NCBI GenBank assembly: GCA_902786615.1
Contig: CADADE010000039.1
Coordinates: 1 to 31,914, forward strand
Direction of reading: 5' to 3'
DNA length: 31,914 bases
Origin: Oscillospiraceae bacterium
GTDB taxonomy: Bacteria; Bacillota_A; Clostridia; Oscillospirales; Oscillospiraceae
Positions 1-6,982 of this stretch are shown here, one piece after another. Numbering within the stretch: position 1 is the stretch's first letter; the number at the start of each line of letters is the position of its first letter. The notes under the pieces are model-generated. The model did not search any database. It worked only from the letters and a program-made list of their open reading frames with translations, and was not told the DNA's origin. A program made the position numbers and the translations under genes.

Positions 1-46
1 GGCCGGTGCCGTACATATAGGGCTTCTTGGTCTTGTAGGTTGCCAT
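1..46 (-). CDS. rpsI: 30S ribosomal protein S9, N-terminal 15 residues (partial)
   Basis: The window opens inside this gene. The visible start reads MATYKTKKPYMYGTG, which matches the N-terminus of the S9 protein of the small ribosomal subunit in Firmicutes. A strong ribosome site (GGAGG, 9 bases before the ATG) occupies the 16-base gap after rplM. L13 followed by S9 is the conserved bacterial order, so both genes are probably transcribed from the promoter upstream of rplM. The identification rests on few residues plus this context. Confidence 0.85.
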   Translation of the reverse strand, partial: MATYKTKKPYMYGTG

Positions 47-62
47 AGTTCTTTACCTCCTC

Positions 63-479
63 TTAGCGATCCCAGACTTCGGGCTTCTGGGCGGCGTGGT
101 TATGCTCGGCACCGGCAAAGATGCGCAGGCGCTTGAGCTGCCACTGGGCGATGGTGTTCTTCTGCAGCATGCCGCGCACGGCCAGACGCATGGCGAGCTC
201 CGGCTTCTTCTGCATGAGGATCTTGTACTGGGTTTCCTTCAGCCCGCCGGGATAACCGGAGTGGGTGCGATAGTACTTCTGCTCCAGCTTCTTGCCGGTG
301 AGGACGGCGTCCTTGGCGTTGATGATGATGACGTAATCGCCGCAGTCGACGTGGGGGGTGTAATCGGGTCTAAGCTTGCCGCGCAGAAGATCGGCGGCGA
401 GGGCAGCGGTCTTGCCCATGGGCTTGCCGGCTGCGTCAAGGATGTACCATTTGCGTTCAACGGTCTCCTTGGTGAGCAT
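63..479 (-). CDS. rplM: 50S ribosomal protein L13
   Basis: This encodes 138 residues of the L13 family, an early-assembling protein of the large ribosomal subunit. Recognisable segments are [16 protein letters not shown] near the N-terminus, the [18 protein letters not shown] core, [13 protein letters not shown], and the AVRGMLQKN helix near the C-terminus. The frame stays open about 100 bases further upstream. The ATG at 477-479 is preferred because the upstream ATGs fall in or beside the -10 element of a consensus promoter (514-542), so they could not be translated from that transcript. A GGACGGGACC stretch just upstream is the only, rather weak, ribosome site. rpsI follows after 16 bases. 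Confidence 0.95.
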   Translation of the reverse strand: MLTKETVERKWYILDAAGKPMGKTAALAADLLRGKLRPDYTPHVDCGDYVIIINAKDAVLTGKKLEQKYYRTHSGYPGGLKETQYKILMQKKPELAMRLAVRGMLQKNTIAQWQLKRLRIFAGAEHNHAAQKPEVWDR

Positions 480-513
480 GGTTGATAACGGGTCCCGTCC
501 GGCGCGCTCCATT

Positions 514-542
514 TTTATACCACAGGGGCGAGAAACTGTCAA
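514..542 (-). promoter_or_regulatory. Sigma-A promoter of rplM-rpsI
   Basis: On the minus strand there is TTGACA (537-542), a 17-base spacer and TATAAA (514-519). This is nearly a perfect housekeeping promoter. Transcription would begin near 507, giving a leader of about 30 bases before the rplM ATG, which supports the short start chosen for rplM. Confidence 0.85.
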
Positions 543-640
543 CAGGAAATTTAATTCTGATTTTGAAAACTTGCAAAAGCTCAATAATGCTTATAAATTC
601 GCGGTAATCCTTGCTTTCAATTTTTCGCGTTGCGAAACTC

Positions 641-670
641 TTTGACAATCCGGGCGCTTGCCTGTACAAT
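641..670 (+). promoter_or_regulatory. Sigma-A promoter of the TtcA-like gene
   Basis: TTGACA (641-646), an 18-base spacer and TACAAT (665-670) lie about 35 bases upstream of the ATG at 705. It diverges from the rplM promoter. The roughly 100 bases between the two promoters are AT-rich and show no other feature. Confidence 0.75.
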
Positions 671-704
671 AAACGGCATACAGAACCGAAAAGGCGGGAG
701 AACC

Positions 705-1460
705 ATGGACAAAGCGCTCAATGAATTTACCGGCACCGTGCGCCGCGCGGTGGACGATTACGACATGATCCTCGACGGCGACAGGGTGGCGGTCGGCGTG
801 TCGGGCGGGAAGGACAGCATGCTGCTGCTCCTGGCCCTGAGCCATCTGCGCCGCTTTTATCCCCGGCGCTTCGAGCTGGAGGCCGTGACGGTGGAGCTCG
901 GCTTCGAGGGGATGGACTTTACTCCGGTGAAAGAACTCTGCGAGGAGCTGGAGGTACCCTACATCTGCCTCAAGACGGATATCAAAGAGGTGGTCTTCGA
1001 CGTGCGCAGGGAGGACAATCCCTGCTCCCTGTGCGCAAAGATGCGCCGGGGCGCCATCAACGATCTCATCCGCCAGCGCGGGGTCAACAAGCTTGCTCTC
1101 GGCCACCACTTCGACGACGCGGTGGAGACCTTCATGATGAGCCTGCTGTTCGAGGGGCGGCTGAGCTGCTTTCGGCCCGTGACCTATCTCGACCGCTCCG
1201 GCGTGACGCAGATCCGTCCGCTGATCTACTGCGGGGAACAGAAGATCGCAAAGCTCGCCGCGCAATTGAACGTCCCGGTGGTGGAGAACCCCTGCCCCCA
1301 GGACAAGGCCAGCAAGCGCTGGGAGATCAAGCAGCTCTTAAAGGGCATGTGCGCGGACTACCCGGACATGAAATCCAAGATCTTCGGCGCGATGCAGCGC
1401 ATGCCCCTGCCCGGCTGGGAGCCGAAGGAAAACTGGCGATTGACGAAAGAAAAAACCTGA
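705..1460 (+). CDS. ttcA: TtcA-like tRNA 2-thiocytidine biosynthesis ATPase
   Basis: This 251-residue protein belongs to the PP-loop ATPases that adenylate a tRNA base before sulfur transfer. The SGGKDS pyrophosphatase loop is at residues 33-38. A CSLC pair (Cys107, Cys110) and a later CP (Cys197) match the three cysteines that bind the iron-sulfur cluster in TtcA, and GHHFDDAVET is the conserved downstream family motif. The ATG at 705 follows a GGCGGGAG ribosome site; the frame runs further upstream, but that part overlaps the promoter. TtcA in the family thiolates cytidine 32 of tRNA; the exact target here is inferred. The stop codon lies inside a bidirectional terminator shared with tatC. 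Confidence 0.85.
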   Translation: MDKALNEFTGTVRRAVDDYDMILDGDRVAVGVSGGKDSMLLLLALSHLRRFYPRRFELEAVTVELGFEGMDFTPVKELCEELEVPYICLKTDIKEVVFDVRREDNPCSLCAKMRRGAINDLIRQRGVNKLALGHHFDDAVETFMMSLLFEGRLSCFRPVTYLDRSGVTQIRPLIYCGEQKIAKLAAQLNVPVVENPCPQDKASKRWEIKQLLKGMCADYPDMKSKIFGAMQRMPLPGWEPKENWRLTKEKT

Positions 1461-1484
1461 GGCGCTCTTGCCTCAGGTTTTTTC
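1450..1484. terminator. Bidirectional terminator between the TtcA-like gene and tatC
   Basis: The arms AAAAAACCTGAGGC (1450-1463) and GCCTCAGGTTTTTT (1470-1483) enclose a six-base loop, and each strand ends in a T run. The hairpin overlaps the stop codons of both convergent genes, so the last codons of each gene form part of the stem. Confidence 0.9.
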
Positions 1485-2249
1485 TTCCTCCGCTTCGTCG
1501 GCGGTTTTTTTCATTTTTCCAACGGCGCGGCTGAGCACGATGCTGAGCTCATAGAGCCCGAGCATGGGCACGGCCACCATGACCTGGGAGACGATGTCCG
1601 GCGGGGTAATGATGGCCGCCAGGACAAAGATCACGACGATCATGATCTTGCGGCCCTTGACCAGCCACTCCGCCCGCACAAGGCCGAGCCCCGTCAGGAG
1701 CACCGAGACCACCGGCAGCTCGAACACCAGGCCGAAGATCACGAAGACCGTGAGCAGAAAGCTCACATAGGACTGGATGCTGATGGAGGCGGACACGTCC
1801 ACCTCCCCGGTAAACTGAATGAGAAAGCGCAGCATGAAGGGCAGGCTGATGAAATAGGCGAAGGCAACGCCCAGCAGAAAGCAGAGCGCCCCCGCGATCA
1901 GCGCGCCGGAGATGTAGGTGCGCTCCTTCGCGCTCAGGCCCGGACTGCAGAAGGCGTAGATCTGATAGGCCAGCACCGGGAAGCACACCACCACCGCGCC
2001 CACCAGGGCCACGTTCATGTAGACCAGGAACAGCTCCTGCGGGGCGATGTAAACATAGACGTAGTTGAACTGCTTGCCCATATCGGTCAGAGCCGTCACG
2101 ATGCGCGGCGCAAAGCTCAGGCAGAGACCGAAGACGGCCAGCAGCAGGAGCACGCAGATCAGGATGCGGTTTCTCAGCTCCCGCAGATGGCCGGACAGGC
2201 TCATGTTCCCCTCGGGATTGGACGGTGTTTTTTCAGCTGTCTTTTTCAT
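1473..2249 (-). CDS. tatC: Sec-independent translocase protein TatC
   Basis: This 258-residue integral membrane protein is the substrate-receptor core of the twin-arginine translocase, which exports folded proteins. The N-terminal HLRELRNRI motif precedes the first of about six membrane helices; other recognisable segments are YIAPQELFLVYM, FAYFISLPFMLRF and the C-terminal DIVSQVMVAVPMLGLYE. The start at 2249 overlaps the tatA stop by 17 bases and has a weak ribosome site. A second ATG at 2202-2204 is preceded by GAGGGG and would give a protein starting MSLSGHLREL, which also fits the family, so the true start is uncertain. The gene is last in the tatB-tatA-tatC operon. Confidence 0.95.
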   Translation of the reverse strand: MKKTAEKTPSNPEGNMSLSGHLRELRNRILICVLLLLAVFGLCLSFAPRIVTALTDMGKQFNYVYVYIAPQELFLVYMNVALVGAVVVCFPVLAYQIYAFCSPGLSAKERTYISGALIAGALCFLLGVAFAYFISLPFMLRFLIQFTGEVDVSASISIQSYVSFLLTVFVIFGLVFELPVVSVLLTGLGLVRAEWLVKGRKIMIVVIFVLAAIITPPDIVSQVMVAVPMLGLYELSIVLSRAVGKMKKTADEAEEEKT

Positions 2250-2463
2250 CGGCGGCCTGGGCCTTCTTTCCGGTCTTGGCCTGCTGACTCTTCACGGCCT
2301 TCTCGTCCTCCGCGACGGTTTCGGACGCTGCTTCGTCCATGCCGTCCTTAAAGCTCTTGACGCTCTTGCCGAACATTTTGGTGAGCTTGGGGATCTGGGT
2401 GGGCCCAAAAATAATGATGACAACGATCAGGATAATGATAAGCTCCTGCGTTCCGATTCTCAT
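2233..2463 (-). CDS. tatA: Twin-arginine translocase pore subunit TatA
   Basis: This 76-residue protein has the TatA layout: a short N-terminus, one membrane helix (about residues 6-20), the FGP hinge and an amphipathic helix (KLTKMFGKSVKSFKDGM), followed by a charged tail. TatA oligomers form the protein-conducting element of the Tat system. The start overlaps the stop of the upstream TatB-like gene by four bases (ATGA), and AAGGAGG lies nine bases before the ATG. Two TatA/TatB-family genes in one operon suggest a three-component system, although the exact assignment of A and B by sequence is not absolute. Confidence 0.92.
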   Translation of the reverse strand: MRIGTQELIIILIVVIIIFGPTQIPKLTKMFGKSVKSFKDGMDEAASETVAEDEKAVKSQQAKTGKKAQAADEKDS

Positions 2464-2906
2464 GCGGATTTTCCTCCTTTATCTTCTGCCGTCTCCGGGC
2501 TTTCCGCCGGGGCGGCGGCTTGTTCCTGCGGTGCGGGCGCGGCGGTCTCCTGCGCGGGGGCGGCTTCCTCAGCCGCTGCCTGCGCCGCTTTATCCGCGTC
2601 CGGCTTCTTCTCCTGCGGCTTTTCTTTGCCGATGTTGTTCAGGCTTCTTTCCACCGCGTTCAGATCGCCCTTGAGCCCCTTGGAGATATCCTCCAGCGGC
2701 TCGATCGCGTCGCGCAGCGGCTTCTGCGCTTCCTCCAGCGGGTCGATGACGCTCTCGCGCAGTTCCTTGGTCACGTCCGAGGACGCCTTGCGAAATTCGC
2801 GTAGGGCCGCGCCGAACTTGCGCGCATACTGCGGCAGCTTGTCCGGGCCGATCACGAGCAGGGCCACAATGAAAATGACCACCAGCTCCATGGCGCCGAT
2901 CTTCAT
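2460..2906 (-). CDS. tatB: TatA/TatB-family translocase subunit with a long Ala/Pro/Glu tail
   Basis: This 148-residue protein starts with a TatA/B membrane helix and hinge (MELVVIFIVALLVIGPDKLP), then an amphipathic helix (YARKFGAALREFRKAS) and a long predicted coiled segment (about residues 40-95). The TatB-like hinge has GPDKLP. The last 50 or so residues are a low-complexity Ala/Pro/Glu/Gln tail. AAAGGAGGG lies eight bases before the ATG, and a strong promoter is upstream. TatB subunits recognise twin-arginine signal peptides together with TatC; that role is inferred from position and length, since many Firmicutes use TatA alone. Confidence 0.82.
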   Translation of the reverse strand: MKIGAMELVVIFIVALLVIGPDKLPQYARKFGAALREFRKASSDVTKELRESVIDPLEEAQKPLRDAIEPLEDISKGLKGDLNAVERSLNNIGKEKPQEKKPDADKAAQAAAEEAAPAQETAAPAPQEQAAAPAESPETAEDKGGKSA

Positions 2907-2953
2907 GTCCGGTCCCTCCTTTCATTAAAAAGTTTCCGGATTCCAACATGGGA

Positions 2954-2982
2954 ATCATACCATGTTTTCAGGTTTGCGTCAA
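2954..2982 (-). promoter_or_regulatory. Sigma-A promoter of the tat operon
   Basis: Minus-strand TTGACG (2977-2982), a 17-base spacer and TATGAT (2954-2959), with a TGG immediately before the -10 (extended -10). It sits about 50 bases upstream of the TatB-like start. Confidence 0.8.
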
Positions 2983-3008
2983 TAACACGGTATAAATTCT
3001 CAGGGCAT

Positions 3009-3038
3009 AAAAAACCCTCCGGGCGCAGGCCCGGAAGG
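3009..3038 (-). terminator. Terminator of the multi-FMN-domain gene
   Basis: On the minus strand CCTTCCGGGC, a four-base loop and GCCCGGAGGG are followed by six T. There is one G-T wobble in the stem. It lies 17 bases after the stop codon at 3056. Confidence 0.88.
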
Positions 3039-3055
3039 TAAAGAAACGTATGCGA

Positions 3056-5200
3056 TCAAGCGCCGAGAGCGGCGAGCACGGCGGCCTTGATGGCATCGGA
3101 GGTGACGGTCGCGCCGGTCACGCCGTCGACGTCCGCAGAGTTTGCCTCGACGATGCGGCCGGGCATCCAGTCGACGGCGACAGTGCCGACGCCCGGAGTC
3201 TCCTGATGCTCAAGGACGGTGACGCTCTTGATATTGCCGTCCTCCACGACGACCTCAATCACCATGGGGCCGTTCTTGCCGTCGACCGTGATCTGCACGG
3301 TGCCGGAGGGCGCGGCAGCTTCGGCAGCGGGCGCGGGGCCTTCGGCAACGCGGTCATAGGGCGCGGCCTTGAGGGCCTTGAGCACGGCGGCCTTGATGGC
3401 ATCGGAGGTGACGGTCGCGCCGGTGACGGCATCCACGTCCACGGAGTTTGCCTCAACGATGCGGCCGGGCATCCACTCAACGGCGACGGTGCCGACACCC
3501 GGGGTCTCATGCTGCTCGGTGACGGTGACCTCGTGGATCTTCGCGCGGTCGGAGACAACCTCGACCACGACGTCGCCGTTCTTGCCGAGGCTGCGGCCGG
3601 TGGAGCGCACCGGCTCACCCGGCTCGACAGGGGCGGGCTCGGCGGGAGCCTCCGCAGGAGCGGGCGCTTCGGTCTTGCCGAAGGGCGTCTCACGCAGAGC
3701 CCAGGCCGCAGCGGCCTTGATGGCGTCGGAGGTGATGGTCGCGCCGGTGACGGCGTCCACGTCAATGCCGTTTGCCGCGACGATGGCGGCGGGGATCTCC
3801 TCCACGGCGCGCGAGCCGATGCCCGGGGTCTCGTTCTGCTCTGTGACGGTGACGGCATAGATGCTGTTCTGGTCTGCCACGACCTCGACGGTCACGTCGC
3901 CCACCTTGCCGAGACTGCGGCCGTACGCGGTGACCTTGCCGTCGTCCGCGGCGACGGGCGCGGGCAGCGCGGGCTTCGGTGTGGGCTCCACGGCGGGAGC
4001 GGGTTCTTCGGCGGGAGCAGGTTCCTCTGCGGGAGCGGCTTCCTCGACGGGAGCGGCTTCCTCGACGGGAGCTGCGGCGCCGTAGGCGGCGGGATCGAAG
4101 CCCATGGAGCTCAGCGCCTCGGTGATGGCGGTCTTGATGGCATTCGAGGTGACGGTCGCGCCGGTGACGCCGTCGATCTCGATGGAGTTAGCCTCCACAA
4201 TGGCGGCGGGGAGCTTTTCGACCGCGACGGAGCCGATGCCCGGAGTCTCGTTCTGCTGGATAACGGTGACGGCATAGATGGTGTTCTCGTCGGCTGCGAC
4301 CTCGACCACGACGTCGCCGTCAATGCCGGTGCCCTTGCCCTGGGCGGTCTTCGCGCCCTCGGGAAGCTCCACGGCGGGGGCGGCCTCGGCAGGGGCGGCG
4401 GTCTCTGCGGGAGCAGGCTCGGCGGCGGGGGCGGCCTCTTCGGCGCCTGCGCCGAACTTCGCCGGGTCAAAGCCAGCGCTGGTCAGGGCCTCGGTGATGG
4501 CGGTCTTGATGGCGTTGGAGGTGACGGTCGCGCCGGTGACGCCGTCCACGGCGATGGAGTTAGCCTCCACGATGGCGGCGGGGAGCTTTTCGACCGCGAC
4601 GGAGCCGATGCCCGGGGTCTCGTTCTGCTGGAGGATGTTGACCTCATAGATGGTGTTCTCGTCGGCCACGATCTCGACAATCACGTCGCCGTCGATTCCC
4701 TTGCCCTTGCCGGAGACGGTGACCTTGCCGTCCTCTGCGGCGACAGGGCCTGCCAGCTCTACCTCAGGCTCTTCGGCGGGCGCGACATAACCGAACTTCG
4801 CCGGGTCGAAGCCCGCGCTCGTGAGGGCGTTGGCCACGGCGGCCTTGATGGCGTCTGAGGTGACGGTGGCGGTGGAAACGCCGTCCACGTTCAGGGAGTT
4901 GGCCTTGCCGATGGCGGCGGGCAGCTGCTCCACCGCGAGAGAGCCGATGCCCGGCGTCTCATTCTGCGCGGTGACGGTGACAGAGTAAATGTTATCCGCG
5001 TCGGCCACGACCTGGACGGTCACGTCGCCCTCCTTGCCGGGGGCGCTGCCGGTGACGGTGACGGCGTCCCTGGAGGCCTTGCGCTCGCCGGGGCCGCGCA
5101 GATTGCCGACTACGACGATGTTGATCAACAGAATGACGACCAGCGCCAGGATCAGCGCAAGGTCGAAGTTGCTGAACTTCTTTTCAAGGTTGTGTTTCAT
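3056..5200 (-). CDS. Membrane-anchored protein with six tandem FMN-binding domains
   Basis: This 714-residue protein has a short basic N-terminus, one membrane helix (about residues 13-34) and six repeats of the FMN_bind type, the domain of RnfG/NqrC in which FMN is attached covalently to threonine by ApbE. Repeats lie near residues 46-128, 160-240, 286-364, 422-502, 532-612 and 631-714. Each has ETPG(I/V)G, and five carry D(G/A)VTGAT with candidate flavinylated Thr225, 349, 488, 596 and 698. The first repeat has GVSTAT instead, so it is probably not modified. Ala/Pro/Glu-rich linkers separate repeats 2-6. Repeats 2 and 3 are nearly identical, and 5 and 6 form a second similar pair, pointing to internal duplication. 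The expected location is outside the membrane, carrying electrons; no redox partner or ApbE is in the window. The gene has its own promoter, a GGGAGGAA ribosome site and its own terminator. Confidence 0.88.
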   Translation of the reverse strand: MKHNLEKKFSNFDLALILALVVILLINIVVVGNLRGPGERKASRDAVTVTGSAPGKEGDVTVQVVADADNIYSVTVTAQNETPGIGSLAVEQLPAAIGKANSLNVDGVSTATVTSDAIKAAVANALTSAGFDPAKFGYVAPAEEPEVELAGPVAAEDGKVTVSGKGKGIDGDVIVEIVADENTIYEVNILQQNETPGIGSVAVEKLPAAIVEANSIAVDGVTGATVTSNAIKTAITEALTSAGFDPAKFGAGAEEAAPAAEPAPAETAAPAEAAPAVELPEGAKTAQGKGTGIDGDVVVEVAADENTIYAVTVIQQNETPGIGSVAVEKLPAAIVEANSIEIDGVTGATVTSNAIKTAITEALSSMGFDPAAYGAAAPVEEAAPVEEAAPAEEPAPAEEPAPAVEPTPKPALPAPVAADDGKVTAYGRSLGKVGDVTVEVVADQNSIYAVTVTEQNETPGIGSRAVEEIPAAIVAANGIDVDAVTGATITSDAIKAAAAWALRETPFGKTEAPAPAEAPAEPAPVEPGEPVRSTGRSLGKNGDVVVEVVSDRAKIHEVTVTEQHETPGVGTVAVEWMPGRIVEANSVDVDAVTGATVTSDAIKAAVLKALKAAPYDRVAEGPAPAAEAAAPSGTVQITVDGKNGPMVIEVVVEDGNIKSVTVLEHQETPGVGTVAVDWMPGRIVEANSADVDGVTGATVTSDAIKAAVLAALGA

Positions 5201-5255
5201 TGCGTGTTCCTCCCTGTTTGTGATGGCGGGAAAAAGCTATGCTGATATCTATCAA

Positions 5256-5284
5256 ATTTTACAGGATATTTGTCCGCATTGCAA
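5256..5284 (-). promoter_or_regulatory. Promoter of the multi-FMN-domain gene
   Basis: Minus-strand TTGCAA (5279-5284), a 17-base spacer and TAAAAT (5256-5261) preceded by TG. The leader to the ATG at 5200 is about 50 bases, with no clear structure. Confidence 0.65.
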
Positions 5285-5305
5285 GAGGAAATGTGCAAAA
5301 TTATC

Positions 5306-5355
5306 AAAAAACCTGCGGCCCTGACTCAGCGGCGCGTTTGAAAAAAACCCCGCAG
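5306..5355 (-). terminator. Possible weak terminator after tadA
   Basis: On the minus strand CTGCGG (5350-5355) can pair with CCGCAG (5313-5318), which is followed by GTTTTTT. The loop is about 30 bases and the stem is short, so this is weak. It lies just upstream of the promoter of the next gene, where a terminator would be expected. Confidence 0.3.
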
Positions 5356-5775
5356 AAGCCCGGCACAGTCCTCCGCCAGCACTCCGGAAAATACGGCCGG
5401 GCGGTGGCCGTAGCGCTCAAAGAACAGGTCGATGACGCTGCCGCAGGAGCCGGTGAGCGGCTCGCGCGCGCCGTAAACCAGGGTGGGGATGCGCGCGTTG
5501 ATGATCGCCCCGGCGCACATAGGGCAGGGCTCGAGCGTGACGAAGAGCGCGCAGCCCTCGAGCCGCCAGTCGCCGAGTCGCCGGCAGGCCTCGCGTATGG
5601 CCTCTATCTCCGCGTGGGCGGTGGCGTCGCCGCGCTCCTGCCGCCGGTTGCGTCCGCGGCCGAGGATCGCCCCGTCCGGCCCGACGACGACGGCGCCGAC
5701 CGGCACCTCGCCGTGGGCGTACGCCTCCCGCGCAAGCACGAGGGCGAGGGACATATACGATTCATGATCCGCCAT
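5326..5775 (-). CDS. tadA: tRNA-specific adenosine deaminase
   Basis: This 149-residue zinc deaminase converts the wobble adenosine of tRNA-Arg(ACG) to inosine. The catalytic HAE motif (AHAEIEAI) and the second zinc motif PCPMCAGAI, with both cysteines, are present, as is the C-terminal helix with FF typical of TadA. The ATG at 5773-5775 is chosen because GGAGG lies six bases upstream; an alternative start five codons earlier would cover the ribosome site. It begins only 16 bases after the T run of the pta terminator, so it depends on readthrough or on the extended -10 promoter at the pta stop codon. Confidence 0.93.
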   Translation of the reverse strand: MADHESYMSLALVLAREAYAHGEVPVGAVVVGPDGAILGRGRNRRQERGDATAHAEIEAIREACRRLGDWRLEGCALFVTLEPCPMCAGAIINARIPTLVYGAREPLTGSCGSVIDLFFERYGHRPAVFSGVLAEDCAGLLRGFFQTRR

Positions 5776-5791
5776 GGGAAACCTCCACACG

Positions 5792-5830
5792 AAAAAAAGC
5801 GGGGCTGCGAAAGAAGAACCTTCGCAGCCC
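5792..5830 (-). terminator. Terminator hairpin between pta and tadA
   Basis: On the minus strand GGGCTGCGAA (5821-5830 arm) pairs with TTCGCAGCCC (5802-5811 arm), then CGC and seven T. It stands only a few bases before the tadA ribosome site, so it may act as a partial terminator or attenuator for tadA. Confidence 0.85.
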
Positions 5831-5859
5831 TCGGTGCGTCGCTGATTCGTTCGCCGCGG

Positions 5860-5868
5860 ATTATACCA
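5860..5868 (-). promoter_or_regulatory. Extended -10 element overlapping the pta stop codon, possible tadA promoter
   Basis: The minus strand reads TGGTATAAT, a perfect -10 with the TGn extension, and the pta stop codon TAA lies inside it. There is no good -35 at the right distance (GAGCAT). If it is used, the tadA transcript starts near 5853 and carries the pta terminator hairpin in its leader. Confidence 0.4.
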
Positions 5869-6859
5869 GCGCGGCGGTGATGATGCTCATGAGGTAGACC
5901 TCTTCGGCGTTGCAGCCGCGGGAGAGGTCGTTGATGGGGGCGTTCAGGCCCTGCAGGATGGGGCCGAAGGCCATGAAGCCGCCGAGGCGCTGGGCAATCT
6001 TGTAGCCGATGTTGCCGGACTGGATCTCCGGGAAAATGAAGGTGTTGGCGTAGCCCGCGACAGAGCTGCCGGGGAACTTGAGCTGGCCGACCGTGGGGCT
6101 GACGGCGGCGTCGAACTGCATCTCACCGTCGCAGGCAAGCTCGGGATGGGTCTCCTTGACAATGGCGGTGGCGTTGCGCATGAGCTCGGGGCCGGGGCCC
6201 TTGCCGGAGCCTTTGGTGGAGAAGGAGAGCATGGCGATCTTCGGGTCGATGCCGAAGACCTTGGCGGTGCGGGCGGTCTCGACGGCGACCTCGGCCACCT
6301 GCTGGGCGGCGGTCAGGACGACGTTCCCTTCCTTGTCCTTCTTGTCCTCATAGGAAATGTTGATGGCGCAGTCGCCCATGGCGATCATCTCGTCCCCGCG
6401 GGCGAGAATGAAGCAGGAGGAGACAAGGTTCGCGCCCTTCTTGGTCTTGACAAGCTGCAGGGCGGGGCGGACGGTGTCGGCGGTGGAGTAGGTCGCGCCG
6501 CCGAGCAGGGAGTCGGCCAGACCCTCTTTTACCAGCATGGTGCCGAAGTAGTTGGGCTTGAGCAGCATCGCGCGCGCTTCCTCCGCAGTGGCTTTGCCCT
6601 TGCGCAGAGCGACAAAATCATCGACAAACTTGTCCATCTCGGGGTAGGTCGCGGGATCAATGATCTCCAGCCCCTCAATGTCGAAGCCGCCCTTGGCGGC
6701 CGCAGCCTTGACTTCGTCGACGTTGCCGACGAGAACGGGGGTCAGGAAGCCGTCTTTCTTGAGGCGCGCCGCGGACTCGAGAATGCGGGCGTCGGTACCC
6801 TCGGTATAGACGATCTTGCGGGGATTGGCCTTGAGAATTTCTACCAGATTTTCAAACAT
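5861..6859 (-). CDS. pta: Phosphate acetyltransferase
   Basis: This 332-residue enzyme interconverts acetyl-CoA and acetyl phosphate in fermentative acetate formation. Family segments are KIVYTEGTDARIL near the N-terminus, NYFGTMLVKEGLADSLLGGATYSTADTVRPALQ in the middle (given in part), AMLSFSTKGSGKGP, and the C-terminal SVAGYANTFIFPEIQ, GNIGYKIAQRLGG and AFGPILQGL motifs. The length matches the short, single-domain bacterial Pta. The start at 6857-6859 follows GGAGGG at a suitable distance; the longer open frame upstream runs through the promoter. No acetate kinase gene follows here; tadA does. Confidence 0.96.
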   Translation of the reverse strand: MFENLVEILKANPRKIVYTEGTDARILESAARLKKDGFLTPVLVGNVDEVKAAAAKGGFDIEGLEIIDPATYPEMDKFVDDFVALRKGKATAEEARAMLLKPNYFGTMLVKEGLADSLLGGATYSTADTVRPALQLVKTKKGANLVSSCFILARGDEMIAMGDCAINISYEDKKDKEGNVVLTAAQQVAEVAVETARTAKVFGIDPKIAMLSFSTKGSGKGPGPELMRNATAIVKETHPELACDGEMQFDAAVSPTVGQLKFPGSSVAGYANTFIFPEIQSGNIGYKIAQRLGGFMAFGPILQGLNAPINDLSRGCNAEEVYLMSIITAALV

Positions 6860-6893
6860 GGATTTTCCCTCCAGCGTATATTTTTGGTTCGGT

Positions 6894-6922
6894 ACTATAA
6901 AGATAACACGAACGCCCTTCAA
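6894..6922 (-). promoter_or_regulatory. Promoter of pta
   Basis: Minus-strand TTGAAG (6917-6922), a 17-base spacer and TATAGT (6894-6899), about 35 bases before the ATG. Confidence 0.72.
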
Positions 6923-6949
6923 TTTCAAGATTCCGGCACAAAATATAGG

Positions 6950-6969
6950 GCGCGAAGCGCGCGTTTTTT
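6950..6969 (+). terminator. Terminator-like hairpin between divergent promoters
   Basis: GCGCG, AAG, CGCGC, then G and six T on the plus strand. No plus-strand gene ends here; it lies between the divergent pta and XRE promoters. It could stop antisense transcription running through pta, or it may be chance in GC-rich DNA. Confidence 0.35.
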
Positions 6970-6982
6970 CTTCATCTTCCAC

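Noticed and set aside
513..584. Extending rplM to the far upstream ATGs
   Set aside because: The extension covers a consensus promoter, and the residues do not match the L13 N-terminus.
3050..4858. A 602-codon open frame on the plus strand opposite the flavin protein
   Set aside because: It mirrors the repeats of the real gene, is rich in Gly/Asp/His as expected of an antisense shadow in GC-rich DNA, has no family motif, and the minus-strand gene has promoter, ribosome site, domains and terminator.
3056..5200. Assignment of the flavin protein as RnfG or NqrC
   Set aside because: Those have one FMN domain and lie in multi-gene membrane complexes; here there are six domains and no Rnf or Nqr neighbours.
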